NCBI GenBank assembly: GCA_035934555.1
Contig: DASYXT010000071.1
Span: 75,775 to 139,774 of the forward strand
Length of the DNA: 64,000 nucleotides
Source of the DNA: DASYXT01 sp035934555
GTDB lineage: Bacteria > Verrucomicrobiota > Verrucomicrobiia > Limisphaerales > UBA8199
Direction: 5' to 3'
Shown piece by piece: positions 52,937-61,300 of the stretch (position 1 is its first letter; each line of letters begins with the position of its first letter). Below the pieces are notes generated by a model. The model made no database searches. It was not told the origin of the DNA and worked only from the letters and a program-made list of their open reading frames with translations. Made by a program: the position numbers and the translations under genes.

Positions 52937-54757
52937 TTAGACCATGATCTCGTGTGCGGGAACCGAGAGCTTCGTGCGCCCGGCGAGTTGTTCCTGGACG
53001 GCTTCGACCAGGTGATGCGGGCGGAACGGTTCGCCGTCGTATTTGCGAATATGCCCATGCGCATTGAACCCGGTTTCGGAGCGCAAATAACGGGCGAACT
53101 GGCCGGAATAATTGTTCTCGACGATAATCACCCGCCGGCAGCGGGACAGCGCCTGCAAGATGGCATCGGCGTGGAAGGGCACCAGCCATTTGATATGGAG
53201 TTGGTTGGCAATCACTCCCTCGGCAGCCAGGTTCTCGACGGCCTCGCGGATCACTCCCTGGGTCGAACCCCAGCCGACCAGCGTCACCTCGGCATTTTCA
53301 GGTCCGCTTAGCGCCGGGGGCGCAATCTGCGCCAGGGCCGTTTCCATTTTGCGCGCGCGTTTCTCGACCATCATCCGCCGTTTCACCGGGTTGGTGAATT
53401 CGTCGCTAATCAATGTGCCGTCCTCGTCGTGCTCGTCGCTGGCGGCAATGTGAATGTGGCCGGGAACGCCCGGGACAGCGCGGGGCGAGATGCCTGAATC
53501 CGTGTTGCGGTAGCGAAGATAAGTGCTGTCGTTATAGCCGCCAAACGGGTTCTCGGCTGCGCCGTTCCCATTGCCATTGCCGTTGCCGTTCGGCAGGATA
53601 AGTTCGCCGCGCTCGATTTTCGGATGAAAATCCAACTCGCTGGGGTCCACACTGCACGTGCCTTCCGAGATCAACAAATCAGTTAACACCAGGCCGGGAC
53701 ATTGGTACCTGTCCACCAGGTTGAACAGCTCGGGAATGGTTTGGAAAAGGTCCAGTTGGCTGGCGGGCGCGACGATCAGTCTTGGGTAATCGCCCTGTCC
53801 GGCGCCGAGTAATTGCCAGAGATCTCCCTGTTCGGTTTTGGTAGGCACGCCGGTGGCCGGACCCGCGCGCTGCACGTCCACGCATACGACCGGGGTTTCG
53901 AGCATGCCGGCCATGCCGATAGCCTCGGTCATCAAGGCAAACCCGCCGCCGGAAGTCGCGCACATCGCCCGGCAACCGGTGTGCGCCGCGCCGATCACCA
54001 TGTTCATCACGCCGATCTCGTCTTCGACCTGCCGCACCAGGATACCCAATTGGCGCGCGTGCGATGCCATCCACATCAATACACCGGTGGAGGGGCTCAT
54101 CGGATAGGCGGCGTAAAATTTTACTCCCGCGGCCACACCACCCATCGCCGTCGTCTGGTTGCCGGTGACAATCGCTTTGGGTTTGTCGGTGTGCGGTGCG
54201 CGGAACGCCAGCGGCCGGAAATGTTCCGCGGCGTACTGATAGCCGCCACGCGCAATGCCGACATTTTCCGCAATCACGGCATCGCCCTTCTTTTTGAACT
54301 GCCGGGCGATCACCGCTTCGAGCGGTTTGGATTCGATGCCCAGCATCTGCAGCACCGCGCCGAGGGCGGCGGTGTTGGCCGCCAGCTTGTTGGCGCCGCA
54401 AATCTGTTTCATCGGCATCGGGCACAACTCGACTCCGGGCGCCGCCGTGCCGGGCTTCAGTTTATCGGCATCATACACGACCCGCGAGCCGCTGCGCATC
54501 AACCGCAAATGCCGGTCCATCGAGTCCTGGTTGAGGGGAATCAGCACATCATGCTTGTCGCCCATGCTGCGCACGGGACCGTCCCCCGCCCGGATGGTAA
54601 GGAACGTGTGCCCGCCGCGAATGATCGATTGGTAGGCGTTGTACGCGTTTACGTTGAGGCCGCGCCGGGCGAAAATCCGGGCGAGGATATCCCCGGTGCT
54701 GGCGATGCCCTGCCCGTTTTCACCTCCGATGCCAACCGCAAAATCTACCACAGCCAT
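52937..54757 (-). CDS. korA: 2-oxoacid:ferredoxin oxidoreductase, fused gamma-alpha subunit
   Basis: 606 residues from the ATG ending at 54757 (MAVVDFAVGIGGENGQGIAS). Residues 1-190 are the gamma domain (ILARIFARRGLNVNAYNAYQ then SIIRGGHTFLTI), and the rest alpha domains I/II. TGNQTTAMGGVAAGVKFYAA and YPMSPSTGVLMWMASHARQL open the alpha part, and QVEDEIGVMNMVIGAAHTGC then RAMCATSGGGFALMTEA follows, typical of KorA. A low-complexity Asn-Gly run (GNGNGNGNGA, about residue 400) sits in a surface linker. The C-terminal part VILGWGSTQG-like (here TLVGWGSTQGVIREAVENLA) is normal. 33 bp ahead of korB. Confidence 0.9.
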   Translation of the reverse strand: MAVVDFAVGIGGENGQGIASTGDILARIFARRGLNVNAYNAYQSIIRGGHTFLTIRAGDGPVRSMGDKHDVLIPLNQDSMDRHLRLMRSGSRVVYDADKLKPGTAAPGVELCPMPMKQICGANKLAANTAALGAVLQMLGIESKPLEAVIARQFKKKGDAVIAENVGIARGGYQYAAEHFRPLAFRAPHTDKPKAIVTGNQTTAMGGVAAGVKFYAAYPMSPSTGVLMWMASHARQLGILVRQVEDEIGVMNMVIGAAHTGCRAMCATSGGGFALMTEAIGMAGMLETPVVCVDVQRAGPATGVPTKTEQGDLWQLLGAGQGDYPRLIVAPASQLDLFQTIPELFNLVDRYQCPGLVLTDLLISEGTCSVDPSELDFHPKIERGELILPNGNGNGNGNGAAENPFGGYNDSTYLRYRNTDSGISPRAVPGVPGHIHIAASDEHDEDGTLISDEFTNPVKRRMMVEKRARKMETALAQIAPPALSGPENAEVTLVGWGSTQGVIREAVENLAAEGVIANQLHIKWLVPFHADAILQALSRCRRVIIVENNYSGQFARYLRSETGFNAHGHIRKYDGEPFRPHHLVEAVQEQLAGRTKLSVPAHEIMV

Positions 54758-54966
54758 AATCCAGTCCTTTCCGGTGCAAGTATGAACCCTTCTCAACCTT
54801 CAGATTAGCGAGCGTTACAAGTAAACCACAAGGGGGAGTAAAGCTGCAAGAAATTTTATCCGGAATTTTTTGTCTGGCATTCACACGCGGCCGGGTACAC
54901 GGTAGTTCAAGTGTTAAGCAGAGGAGCCTGCCCGCGTGGAGCGGGGGTCCGGCCCCGCCCAGCACG

Positions 54967-55611
54967 ATGGCCACGCGCACACAAATTGCCCTGGAAGACG
55001 CCGCTGAATGGCTCGGGGATTGGCACCCCTTGGCTGAGCAACTAGGCTCGGCGGATGGGTTGGTGGCGTTGAGTTCGACCTCGGCGCTGTTGCGGTTGCC
55101 GCCGGTGCACGGGCGGCCCGGTCTGCGCCGGCTGCTCCGGGCGTACCAGCAGGAGATTCTGTTGCCGTTGGAATTACCGGCGATTCAGGCCGCCCAGGGA
55201 CATACGGCGCGCAACGAGTTGCGCGAGTTGGTGGCGCTGGACCAGGAGCTGGCCCGGGAACCGCTCTTGCACAGTTTTTCCGGAGCCAGCCGGCGAGTCG
55301 GCCGCGCCCAGTTGCAAAAGCTGCGCCCGTTGCGGGACCAACGGATGGCCAAGCGTTATCTGGCCGCTGTGGAGGCCGGAACCGCGAACGGCTGGCACAC
55401 CCTGGTTTACGGTCTGACGTTGGACATCTATTCACTGCCCTCCCGTCAGGGACTGCTCGGTTATGCCCAGCAAACCACGCGCGGGTTCATTTACTCGGCG
55501 GCGCGGAGTCTGCGACTCTCCGAGCGCGCCTGCCGCGAGCTGTTCGATGAATTGTGCACGCCGCTCCCGGAAGCGATCGAGGATTTGCTGCGGCAGCGGC
55601 TAGCCGCCTGA
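54967..55611 (+). CDS. UreF-like helical protein
   Basis: 214 residues, no signal peptide. Mostly helical. The segment SGASRRVGRAQLQKLRPLRD and the C-terminal HTLVYGLTLDIYSLPSRQGL then LGYAQQTTRGFIYSAARSLR resemble urease accessory UreF (a GTPase-regulator-like protein that works with UreG and UreH). The N-terminal 100 residues resemble nothing I know. No urease or nickel genes are nearby, so a urease role is doubtful. It is 5 bp before the oxidoreductase gene and probably shares a transcript with it and tsaB. Confidence 0.45.
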   Translation: MATRTQIALEDAAEWLGDWHPLAEQLGSADGLVALSSTSALLRLPPVHGRPGLRRLLRAYQQEILLPLELPAIQAAQGHTARNELRELVALDQELAREPLLHSFSGASRRVGRAQLQKLRPLRDQRMAKRYLAAVEAGTANGWHTLVYGLTLDIYSLPSRQGLLGYAQQTTRGFIYSAARSLRLSERACRELFDELCTPLPEAIEDLLRQRLAA

Positions 55612-55616
55612 ACTTC

Positions 55617-57032
55617 ATGCATGCCGCACTTCCTCGCCGCTCGTTTTTGAAACGCACGGCGCTCGCTGCCGGCGCCTGGTCGGTTGCTCCCGCCCTGCTG
55701 CGCGCCGCCGAGCCCGGACGCCGGCTCAATTGCGTCCAGATCGGCTGTGGCGGGCGCGGGCTCGGTTCGCATATTGCCTGGCTGGTAACCCAAACGCAGG
55801 ACAACCTCGTGGCGCTGGTTGACGCCGATGAGCGCCAGCACGCAAAGGTCAAGCGGTATCTCGAACGCAAGGGCAGAAATGCTGCGGGGGTAAAGACCTT
55901 CACCGATTACCGGGTCATGTTCGAACAAATTGGGGACAGCCTGGATGCCGTATTCATCGCCACCCCCAACCATCACCATGCCGCCGCGGCCGAATGGGCG
56001 ATCGCGCAAGGCAAGGCGGTGTATTGTGAAAAGCCGCTGTGCCATGATATCGCCGAGGCCCGCAAATTGCGCGCGCTGGCCGCGCGCTCCAAGGCGGCCG
56101 CGCAGATGGGCAACCAGGGCCATTGCCAGGACGGCTACCGGAGCTTGTGCGAGTGTGTTTGGGCTGGATTGGTCGGCAACATCACCGAAACCCATAGCTG
56201 GACGGACCGCGCCAATGGCGGGTTCGGTCCGCGGCCAGCGACCGAACCGGTGCCCGCCGGTCTGCATTGGGATGACTGGATCGGGCCGGCGCCGTTTCGG
56301 CCGTATCATCCCGGCCTGCACCCGCACGATTGGCACGGCTGGTACGATTTCGGCAACGGGTCGCTGGGCAACATGGGCTGCCATGTCCTGGACGGGGTTT
56401 TCTGGGCGCTGAAGATCGAGCACCCCAGCGCGATTGAAGCCGAACAACTCCGCGGGGGCACCGACGAGCGTTATCCGACCGGCGGGCGAATTCGCTGGGA
56501 CGTGCCGGCCCGGGGCAGTCTGCCGCCACTGAAAGTTTATTGGTATGAAGGGTTCAAGGAGGGCGTCAAAGGCGAGCCTTCGGGACAACTCAATACCGCC
56601 AAGGGCAGCGCTCGCAACCTGCCTCCGCTGTTGCTGGAACTACAACAGCGCTACCCCGATGAAGAGTTCGACACCAACGGCACACTCTATGTCGGAGACA
56701 AGGGCATTCTTTACACCGGCACCTACGGCGGGCGCATGCATTTGCTGCCGCTGGAAAAATGGCAGTCCATGAAGCATCCGCCGCGAATCTTGCCGCGGCC
56801 GCAGAATGTGTTCACCGATTTCCTGGAGGCCTGCCGCGCGGGCAAAAAGGAAACCGCCGCCAGCTTTGAGTATGGCGCGCGTTTGACGGAGTTTGTGCTG
56901 CTGGGCAACCTCGCCGAGCACGCCGGCGTCGGTCGCAAAGTTGAATGGGACGGGCCCGGCATGCGGGTGACCAATCTGCCCGAACTGAATGAATGGGTTT
57001 CGCGGCCTTACCGCCAAGGCTGGAGCGTGTAG
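55617..57032 (+). CDS. Tat-exported Gfo/Idh/MocA-family oxidoreductase
   Basis: 471 residues from ATG 55617; the longer reading to 55554 overlaps the previous gene. The Tat signal RRSFLKRTALAAGAWSVAPA begins with the twin arginine at R7-R8. The Rossmann domain is NCVQIGCGGRGLGSHIAWLV. It continues with FIATPNHHHAAAAEWAIAQG and KAVYCEKPLCHD (the catalytic EKP lysine). The C-terminal alpha/beta domain has WYDFGNGSLGNMGCHVLDGV and a Gfo/Idh-type histidine. By family it oxidises or isomerises a sugar derivative with tightly bound NAD(P); this large Tat subgroup is frequent in Verrucomicrobiota and Planctomycetota. Confidence 0.92.
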   Translation: MHAALPRRSFLKRTALAAGAWSVAPALLRAAEPGRRLNCVQIGCGGRGLGSHIAWLVTQTQDNLVALVDADERQHAKVKRYLERKGRNAAGVKTFTDYRVMFEQIGDSLDAVFIATPNHHHAAAAEWAIAQGKAVYCEKPLCHDIAEARKLRALAARSKAAAQMGNQGHCQDGYRSLCECVWAGLVGNITETHSWTDRANGGFGPRPATEPVPAGLHWDDWIGPAPFRPYHPGLHPHDWHGWYDFGNGSLGNMGCHVLDGVFWALKIEHPSAIEAEQLRGGTDERYPTGGRIRWDVPARGSLPPLKVYWYEGFKEGVKGEPSGQLNTAKGSARNLPPLLLELQQRYPDEEFDTNGTLYVGDKGILYTGTYGGRMHLLPLEKWQSMKHPPRILPRPQNVFTDFLEACRAGKKETAASFEYGARLTEFVLLGNLAEHAGVGRKVEWDGPGMRVTNLPELNEWVSRPYRQGWSV

Positions 57033-57038
57033 GGGTAA

Positions 57039-57698
57039 GTGAATCTTTTGGTTTTCGAATTTTCCTCGCCGCAACGCAGTGTTGCGGTGTTGGCGCAGCG
57101 CGGCGGCGGCTCGGGCCAGGAATGGTTCGAACAGATGGAAAGCGGGTCGGGAGGAATGCAGCCACTGAAAATGGTTGAGGAAGTGCTGCGCCAGGCGCAA
57201 TTGGAGCGCGAACAAATCGAAGGAATTGCTGTCGGTCTCGGGCCCGGCTCGTACACAGGGATTCGCGCGGCGCTCGCGCTGGCCCAAGGCTGGCAACTGG
57301 CGCGCGGGATGAGATTAATTGGCGTGAGCAGCGCCGATAGCATTGCGGCCGAGGCATTCGACGAGGGGTTGCGTGGTCCAGTGGCAGTCGTCATCGACGC
57401 GCAACGTAATGAGGTTTATTGCGGCGATTACGAACTGAGCGACAGCGGCTGGAGCTCGACCCAAGCCTTGCGAGTGGTTTCGGCCGCTGGCGTACTCGAA
57501 GCCCGGAACAACGGGCGCTTGCTCATCGGACCCGAGGTGACGCGGTGGGTTCCGGATGGCAAACAAATCTTTCCCCGGGCTGTGGCCGCGGGAAAGTTGG
57601 CCTTGGCGGGAACAAGTTCTGTGGCCGGGGAGAAGTTGGAACCGATCTACTTGCGGCCGATTCAGTTTGTGAAGGCGCCGCCGCCGCGGGTGGCCTGA
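57039..57698 (+). CDS. tsaB: tRNA threonylcarbamoyladenosine biosynthesis protein TsaB
   Basis: 219 residues from GTG 57039. TsaB pairs with TsaD and TsaE to transfer threonylcarbamoyl to A37 of ANN-decoding tRNAs. It is an ASKHA-fold protein without its own activity: MNLLVFEFSSPQRSVAVLAQ is the phosphate-1 strand and GLGPGSYTGIRAALALAQGW the signature. MRLIGVSSADSIAAEAFDEG is the connecting region. The 3' end (57700-57745) runs into purine-rich repetitive sequence without coding character. Confidence 0.92.
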   Translation: MNLLVFEFSSPQRSVAVLAQRGGGSGQEWFEQMESGSGGMQPLKMVEEVLRQAQLEREQIEGIAVGLGPGSYTGIRAALALAQGWQLARGMRLIGVSSADSIAAEAFDEGLRGPVAVVIDAQRNEVYCGDYELSDSGWSSTQALRVVSAAGVLEARNNGRLLIGPEVTRWVPDGKQIFPRAVAAGKLALAGTSSVAGEKLEPIYLRPIQFVKAPPPRVA

Positions 57699-57778
57699 GG
57701 GCAGAGGGCAGAAATCGGATCAGAAGCCAGAGGTCAGAGATCGATGATCGTTGCGGCAAAAGTGAAACCTCGATCTGC

Positions 57779-58273
57779 TCACAACAGGTTCGCGATCTCT
57801 CCCATCACTTGAGCCATAGCCAGTGCGCTCTGAGCTGCTTCCGTGCCGCGGTTGTGCGTTTTGCTGAGGCAGCGAACCCGCGCCTGGGCTTCGTTCTCAA
57901 GCAACAAGACTTCATGAATGACCGGAACCTGATAGCGAAGCTGGATTTCCATTAGGGCTCGGCTGACCGCCTCACCGATGTGTGCCGCGTGAACCGTCTC
58001 ACCACGCAGAATTACTCCGAGGCAGATGACTGCCGTTAATTGGCCTGTATTCGCTGACTGTGCGGCCGCACGCGCCGCGACCAGCGGAATCTCGTAAGCG
58101 CCAGGCACGCGAATGACCCGCACGCGCGCCGCGCCAGCCCGGCCCAGCTCCGTTCGCGCGGCCAGCACCATCGCATTGACGTACTGGGCATTATAGCGCG
58201 AAGCCACAATTACAAAACGGCCGTCGGTATTTCGGGTTCGGCCACGGGTATTTCGCTTAACAGGTTTCAACAT
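57779..58273 (-). CDS. ribH: 6,7-dimethyl-8-ribityllumazine synthase
   Basis: 164 residues. Condenses 5-amino-6-ribitylaminouracil with 3,4-dihydroxy-2-butanone-4-phosphate, the penultimate riboflavin step. FVIVASRYNAQYVNAMVLAA is the substrate-binding start (Phe/Tyr plus Asn), RVPGAYEIPLVA the second loop, and CLGVILRGETVHAAHIGEAV the phosphate and catalytic His segment; the motif before the His is GETVH. The N-terminus has a short basic extension. Follows ribBA by 26 bp in the same direction. Confidence 0.92.
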   Translation of the reverse strand: MLKPVKRNTRGRTRNTDGRFVIVASRYNAQYVNAMVLAARTELGRAGAARVRVIRVPGAYEIPLVAARAAAQSANTGQLTAVICLGVILRGETVHAAHIGEAVSRALMEIQLRYQVPVIHEVLLLENEAQARVRCLSKTHNRGTEAAQSALAMAQVMGEIANLL

Positions 58274-58299
58274 TTCGCTGGCGTTGCCGGGGAGCCGGC

Positions 58300-59499
58300 T
58301 CAGAGCAGATGACCCAGTTTATCGCGTTTGGTTTTCAGGTAGCGCGCGTTGTGCGGATTGGGATGGATTTTAATCGGCACCTGTTCGAGAATGCGCAGAC
58401 CATAGCCTTCGAGGCCGACGACTTTGCGTGGATTATTAGTCATCAACCGGATGGTGCGCAGACCCAGGTCCGCCAGGATTTGTGCACCGAGACCGTATTC
58501 CCGCAAATCCATGTCGAAGCCGAGTTTTTGATTTGCTTCAACGGTATCATAGCCCTGCTCCTGCAGTTTATAAGCTTTGATCTTGGGCGCCAGGCCAATG
58601 CCGCGGCCTTCCTGCCGCATATAAACGACTACGCCGCAGCCGGCTTCGGCCACTTGCCGCATCGCCTGGTGCAATTGCGGACCGCAATCGCACCGGCGCG
58701 ACCCAAACACGTCGCCGGTCAGGCACTCGCTATGCACGCGCACCAGCACGCCCGACCGAGCGGCCACATCGCCGCAGACCAGCGCGAGGTGATGCTGGCC
58801 GTCCAACTTCGACCGGTACAAGTGCAGGTTGAAATCGCCGTAATCGGTCGGCAGCTTAACGACCTCAACCCGTTCGATGAGTTTCTCGCGTGTGCGTCGG
58901 AATTGAATCAAATCTGCAATGGTGCAGATTTTCAGCCCATGCTTGCTGGCGAATCTCAACAGCTCCGGGAGACGCGCCATCGACCCATCGTCACTCATGA
59001 TCTCGCAGATGACGCCGATGGGCCGGCAGCCGGCCAGCCGAACCAAATCGACGGCGGCTTCGGTGTGGCCGGCGCGTTGGAGGACACCGCCCGGCCGGGC
59101 GCGCAGTGGGAAAACATGCCCGGGCTGCACCAGGTCGTTGGGCACAGCGGTCGGCTCGGCCATGATGCGGATGGTCTCGGCGCGATCGCCGGCACTGATG
59201 CCGGTCGTAATCCCCCGGGTCGCATCGACGCTGATCTGGAAGTCCGTTTTGAACGTCTCGCGGTTTTGGCGGACCATCCGTTCGATGCCCAATTGCTGCA
59301 GACGCTCGGAAGTGGTCGGTGCGCAAATTAAACCGCGCCCGTGCTTGGCCATAAAGTTGACCGCTGCGGGCGTGACGAACTGGGCGGCCATGATGAGGTC
59401 CCCCTCGTTTTCGCGATCGGCGTCATCGACGACGATGACCATCTTGCCCTTTTGCAAGTCGGCGACGACCGATTCAATGGAATTAAAGCGTTGCTTCAT
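58300..59499 (-). CDS. ribBA: Bifunctional 3,4-dihydroxy-2-butanone-4-phosphate synthase/GTP cyclohydrolase II
   Basis: 399 residues from the ATG ending at 59499 (MKQRFNSIESVVADLQKGKM). The RibB half has VDDADRENEGDLIMAAQFVT and AKHGRGLICAPTT. PGHVFPLRARPGGVLQRAGH then TEAAVDLV and MSDDGSMARLPELL follow. The RibA half (about from residue 205) has HSECLTGDVFGSRRCDCGPQ (zinc cysteines), VYMRQEGRGIGLAPKIKAY, and ends LKTKRDKLGHLL. Makes the two riboflavin precursors from ribulose-5-phosphate and GTP. An in-frame second start 72 bases upstream, MKQRSNSSKSV, duplicates the native one with a repeat arm between them. Confidence 0.95.
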   Translation of the reverse strand: MKQRFNSIESVVADLQKGKMVIVVDDADRENEGDLIMAAQFVTPAAVNFMAKHGRGLICAPTTSERLQQLGIERMVRQNRETFKTDFQISVDATRGITTGISAGDRAETIRIMAEPTAVPNDLVQPGHVFPLRARPGGVLQRAGHTEAAVDLVRLAGCRPIGVICEIMSDDGSMARLPELLRFASKHGLKICTIADLIQFRRTREKLIERVEVVKLPTDYGDFNLHLYRSKLDGQHHLALVCGDVAARSGVLVRVHSECLTGDVFGSRRCDCGPQLHQAMRQVAEAGCGVVVYMRQEGRGIGLAPKIKAYKLQEQGYDTVEANQKLGFDMDLREYGLGAQILADLGLRTIRLMTNNPRKVVGLEGYGLRILEQVPIKIHPNPHNARYLKTKRDKLGHLL

Positions 59500-59506
59500 C
59501 GGGTTT

Positions 59507-59534
59507 TCTGCGCGGACGGGGGTACCCGCGCTCC
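59507..59534. repeat. Single family A-like arm between duplicated ribBA starts
   Basis: On the minus strand GGAGCGCGGGTACCCCCGTC then CGCGCAGA, the same shape as a family A left arm with a changed centre. It is flanked by two near-identical 36-base segments that each begin ATGAAGCA, i.e. the native ribBA start at 59499 and an upstream copy ending at 59571. Confidence 0.6.
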
Positions 59535-59592
59535 TGGCCACAGATTTACTGGAATTAGACCGCTGCTTCATGAGCGCGGATAAAGTAGCGGT

Positions 59593-60150
59593 TCACGGCC
59601 CGGTTTCAAACCTGAAAGGCCCAATCTTATTTTGACGATAATACGCCGCCAGGCGCACGTACTTTTCAGCCAGCGCTCTCAGCCCCGCTCGCTCTTCCGC
59701 TGACAAGGACCGGACCACGCGCGCCGGCGCACCCAGCACCAGTGACCCGGGCGGCACCTGAAACCCTTGCGTCAGCAGCGCTCGAGCGCCCACGATGGAT
59801 TGCGCTCCGACCAAGACGCCATCCAACAAACACGAACCCATCCCCACCAACACTTCGTCTTGTACGGTGCAGGCGTGGACAATTGCACCGTGGCCCACGG
59901 TGACGAAATTCCCCAGGACACACGGCAGGTCATCGGCCAAATGCAGCACGGCGTTATCCTGGATGTTGCTGCTGGCGCCGATGACGATCCGGTTGATGTC
60001 CCCGCGTAAGGAAGCATTGAACCAAACGCTTGAGTTATCGGCCAGAGTCACATCGCCCACCACCGCGGCGCCGGGCGCGATGAACACGTTTTGGCCAAGT
60101 GTCGGGCCCTTGAGCAGGAAGGAGCTGATTTGCTTTTCGAAGGCATCCAT
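59593..60150 (-). CDS. Gamma-class carbonic anhydrase family protein
   Basis: 185 residues. Left-handed beta helix built of hexapeptide repeats (IAPGAAVVGDVTLADNSSVW onward). The three metal histidines are those of NAVLHLADDLPC and FVTVGHGAIVHAC (His in VGHGAIVH). RGDINRIVIGASSNIQDNAV is the conserved Arg/Asp loop. A C-terminal helix carries AGLRALAEKYVRLAAYYR. Whether it hydrates CO2 or is a related CaiE/PaaY thioester-type hydrolase is not clear. Directly downstream of the MBL gene on the other strand (divergent). Confidence 0.88.
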   Translation of the reverse strand: MDAFEKQISSFLLKGPTLGQNVFIAPGAAVVGDVTLADNSSVWFNASLRGDINRIVIGASSNIQDNAVLHLADDLPCVLGNFVTVGHGAIVHACTVQDEVLVGMGSCLLDGVLVGAQSIVGARALLTQGFQVPPGSLVLGAPARVVRSLSAEERAGLRALAEKYVRLAAYYRQNKIGPFRFETGP

Positions 60151-60264
60151 CGGGGTCCTTAAGTTATCAGGTTTCAGGTGGTCAGGGTAATATCGTCAAT
60201 GGCGGGAAACGACGGAAAAATTCTGTCGAGCGGCTTGACCAGATGGCCTAAGGTGCATGGGTCT

Positions 60265-61194
60265 ATGTCGAAACACATGCCGTATCGGCCGCCGACGGTG
60301 CGCCAGCCCTTGCCCCGTTCCTTTAAGGACCTGACCCCGGCCAAGCACTTCAACCCGCGCACGTTTTTTCGCGAGATGGTCTGGAAGGCGCTGCTGACGC
60401 GGCGCACCGGCCAGCACCGCCAGCCGGTGTTCCCAAAGCTTAACCTCGGCCAGGTCGCCGTCACGTGGATCGGCCATGCCTCTTTCCTGGTACAGTTCAC
60501 GGATCTGAATGTGCTGATCGACCCGAATTTTGCCAATTGGCTGTTCCTGCTCAAGCGCATCAAGCGGTCCGGCCTGCGGCTCGAACATCTGCCGCCCATT
60601 GACGTGGTGCTGCTCACGCATGCGCATTTCGATCATTTCCACAAACCGACGCTGCGCCGCCTGCCGCATCCCAAAATCGGCATCATGCCCTGGGGCGTGG
60701 CCGACCTCGCCTACGACCTGGGCTTTGGCCGGGTCGTCGAACTGGACTGGTGGGAAAGCTTTTCCCAGCGCGACTGGAAAGTAACATTGACTCCTTCAAA
60801 ACATTGGGGCGCACGGGTGTTGCGCGACAGCCATCGCGGCTATGGCGGCTTTGTGCTCGAACACCAGGGACGCAAAATCTTTCATGCCGGCGACAGCGCC
60901 TATTTCGAAGGCTTCAAGGAGATCGGCAAAGCATCTCGGCCGGAAATCGCGCTGCTGCCCATTGGCGCCTATCATCCGGAGTCCTTCCGCCGCGTCCATA
61001 TGGGGCCCGACGAAGCCCTGAAGACGTTCAAAGATTTGCGGGCCAAGTGGCTGGTCCCGATGCATTATGGCTCGTTCCGCCTTTCCTTTGAGGAGATGGA
61101 CGAACCGCCGCGCTGGCTGCGCGCGCTCGCCCGCGACCAGGGCTTAACGCAAAAAATAAAGTTCCTCGAAGAGGGCGTGCCGCAGGTCTTTTGA
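60265..61194 (+). CDS. Metallo-beta-lactamase-fold hydrolase (NAPE-PLD/UlaG-like)
   Basis: 309 residues from ATG 60265 (MSKHMPYRPPTVRQPLPRSF); GTG 60178 and ATG 60199 are longer options. The di-metal motif THAHFDHFHK is H-x-H-x-D-H. WIGHASFLVQFTDLNVLIDP and KIFHAGDSAYFEGFKEIGK are the flanking conserved blocks, and VPMHYGSFRLSFEEMDEPPR ends the domain. This layout is that of N-acyl-phosphatidylethanolamine phospholipase D and related phospholipid hydrolases, which suggests a membrane lipid or lactone substrate (inference). Confidence 0.87.
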   Translation: MSKHMPYRPPTVRQPLPRSFKDLTPAKHFNPRTFFREMVWKALLTRRTGQHRQPVFPKLNLGQVAVTWIGHASFLVQFTDLNVLIDPNFANWLFLLKRIKRSGLRLEHLPPIDVVLLTHAHFDHFHKPTLRRLPHPKIGIMPWGVADLAYDLGFGRVVELDWWESFSQRDWKVTLTPSKHWGARVLRDSHRGYGGFVLEHQGRKIFHAGDSAYFEGFKEIGKASRPEIALLPIGAYHPESFRRVHMGPDEALKTFKDLRAKWLVPMHYGSFRLSFEEMDEPPRWLRALARDQGLTQKIKFLEEGVPQVF

Positions 61195-61300
61195 GGGGAA
61201 ATTCAGAAAATCGCTTGCTTCGGCGGGTCGCCTTGGGATGATAGCGGGCGAGAATGAGGCCTCGAACGGCGAAGTTGGCTAAAGCCCCTGGTGTGCCGCG

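Noticed and set aside
57700..57778. Extra gene or structured RNA after tsaB
   Set aside because: Purine-rich low-complexity text (GGGCAGAGGGCAG and related short repeats) without an open frame or stable hairpin.
59496..59592. FMN riboswitch upstream of ribBA
   Set aside because: No AGGGGCAGGGTGAAATTCC-like core or conserved hairpins; the region instead holds a repeat arm and a duplicated start.
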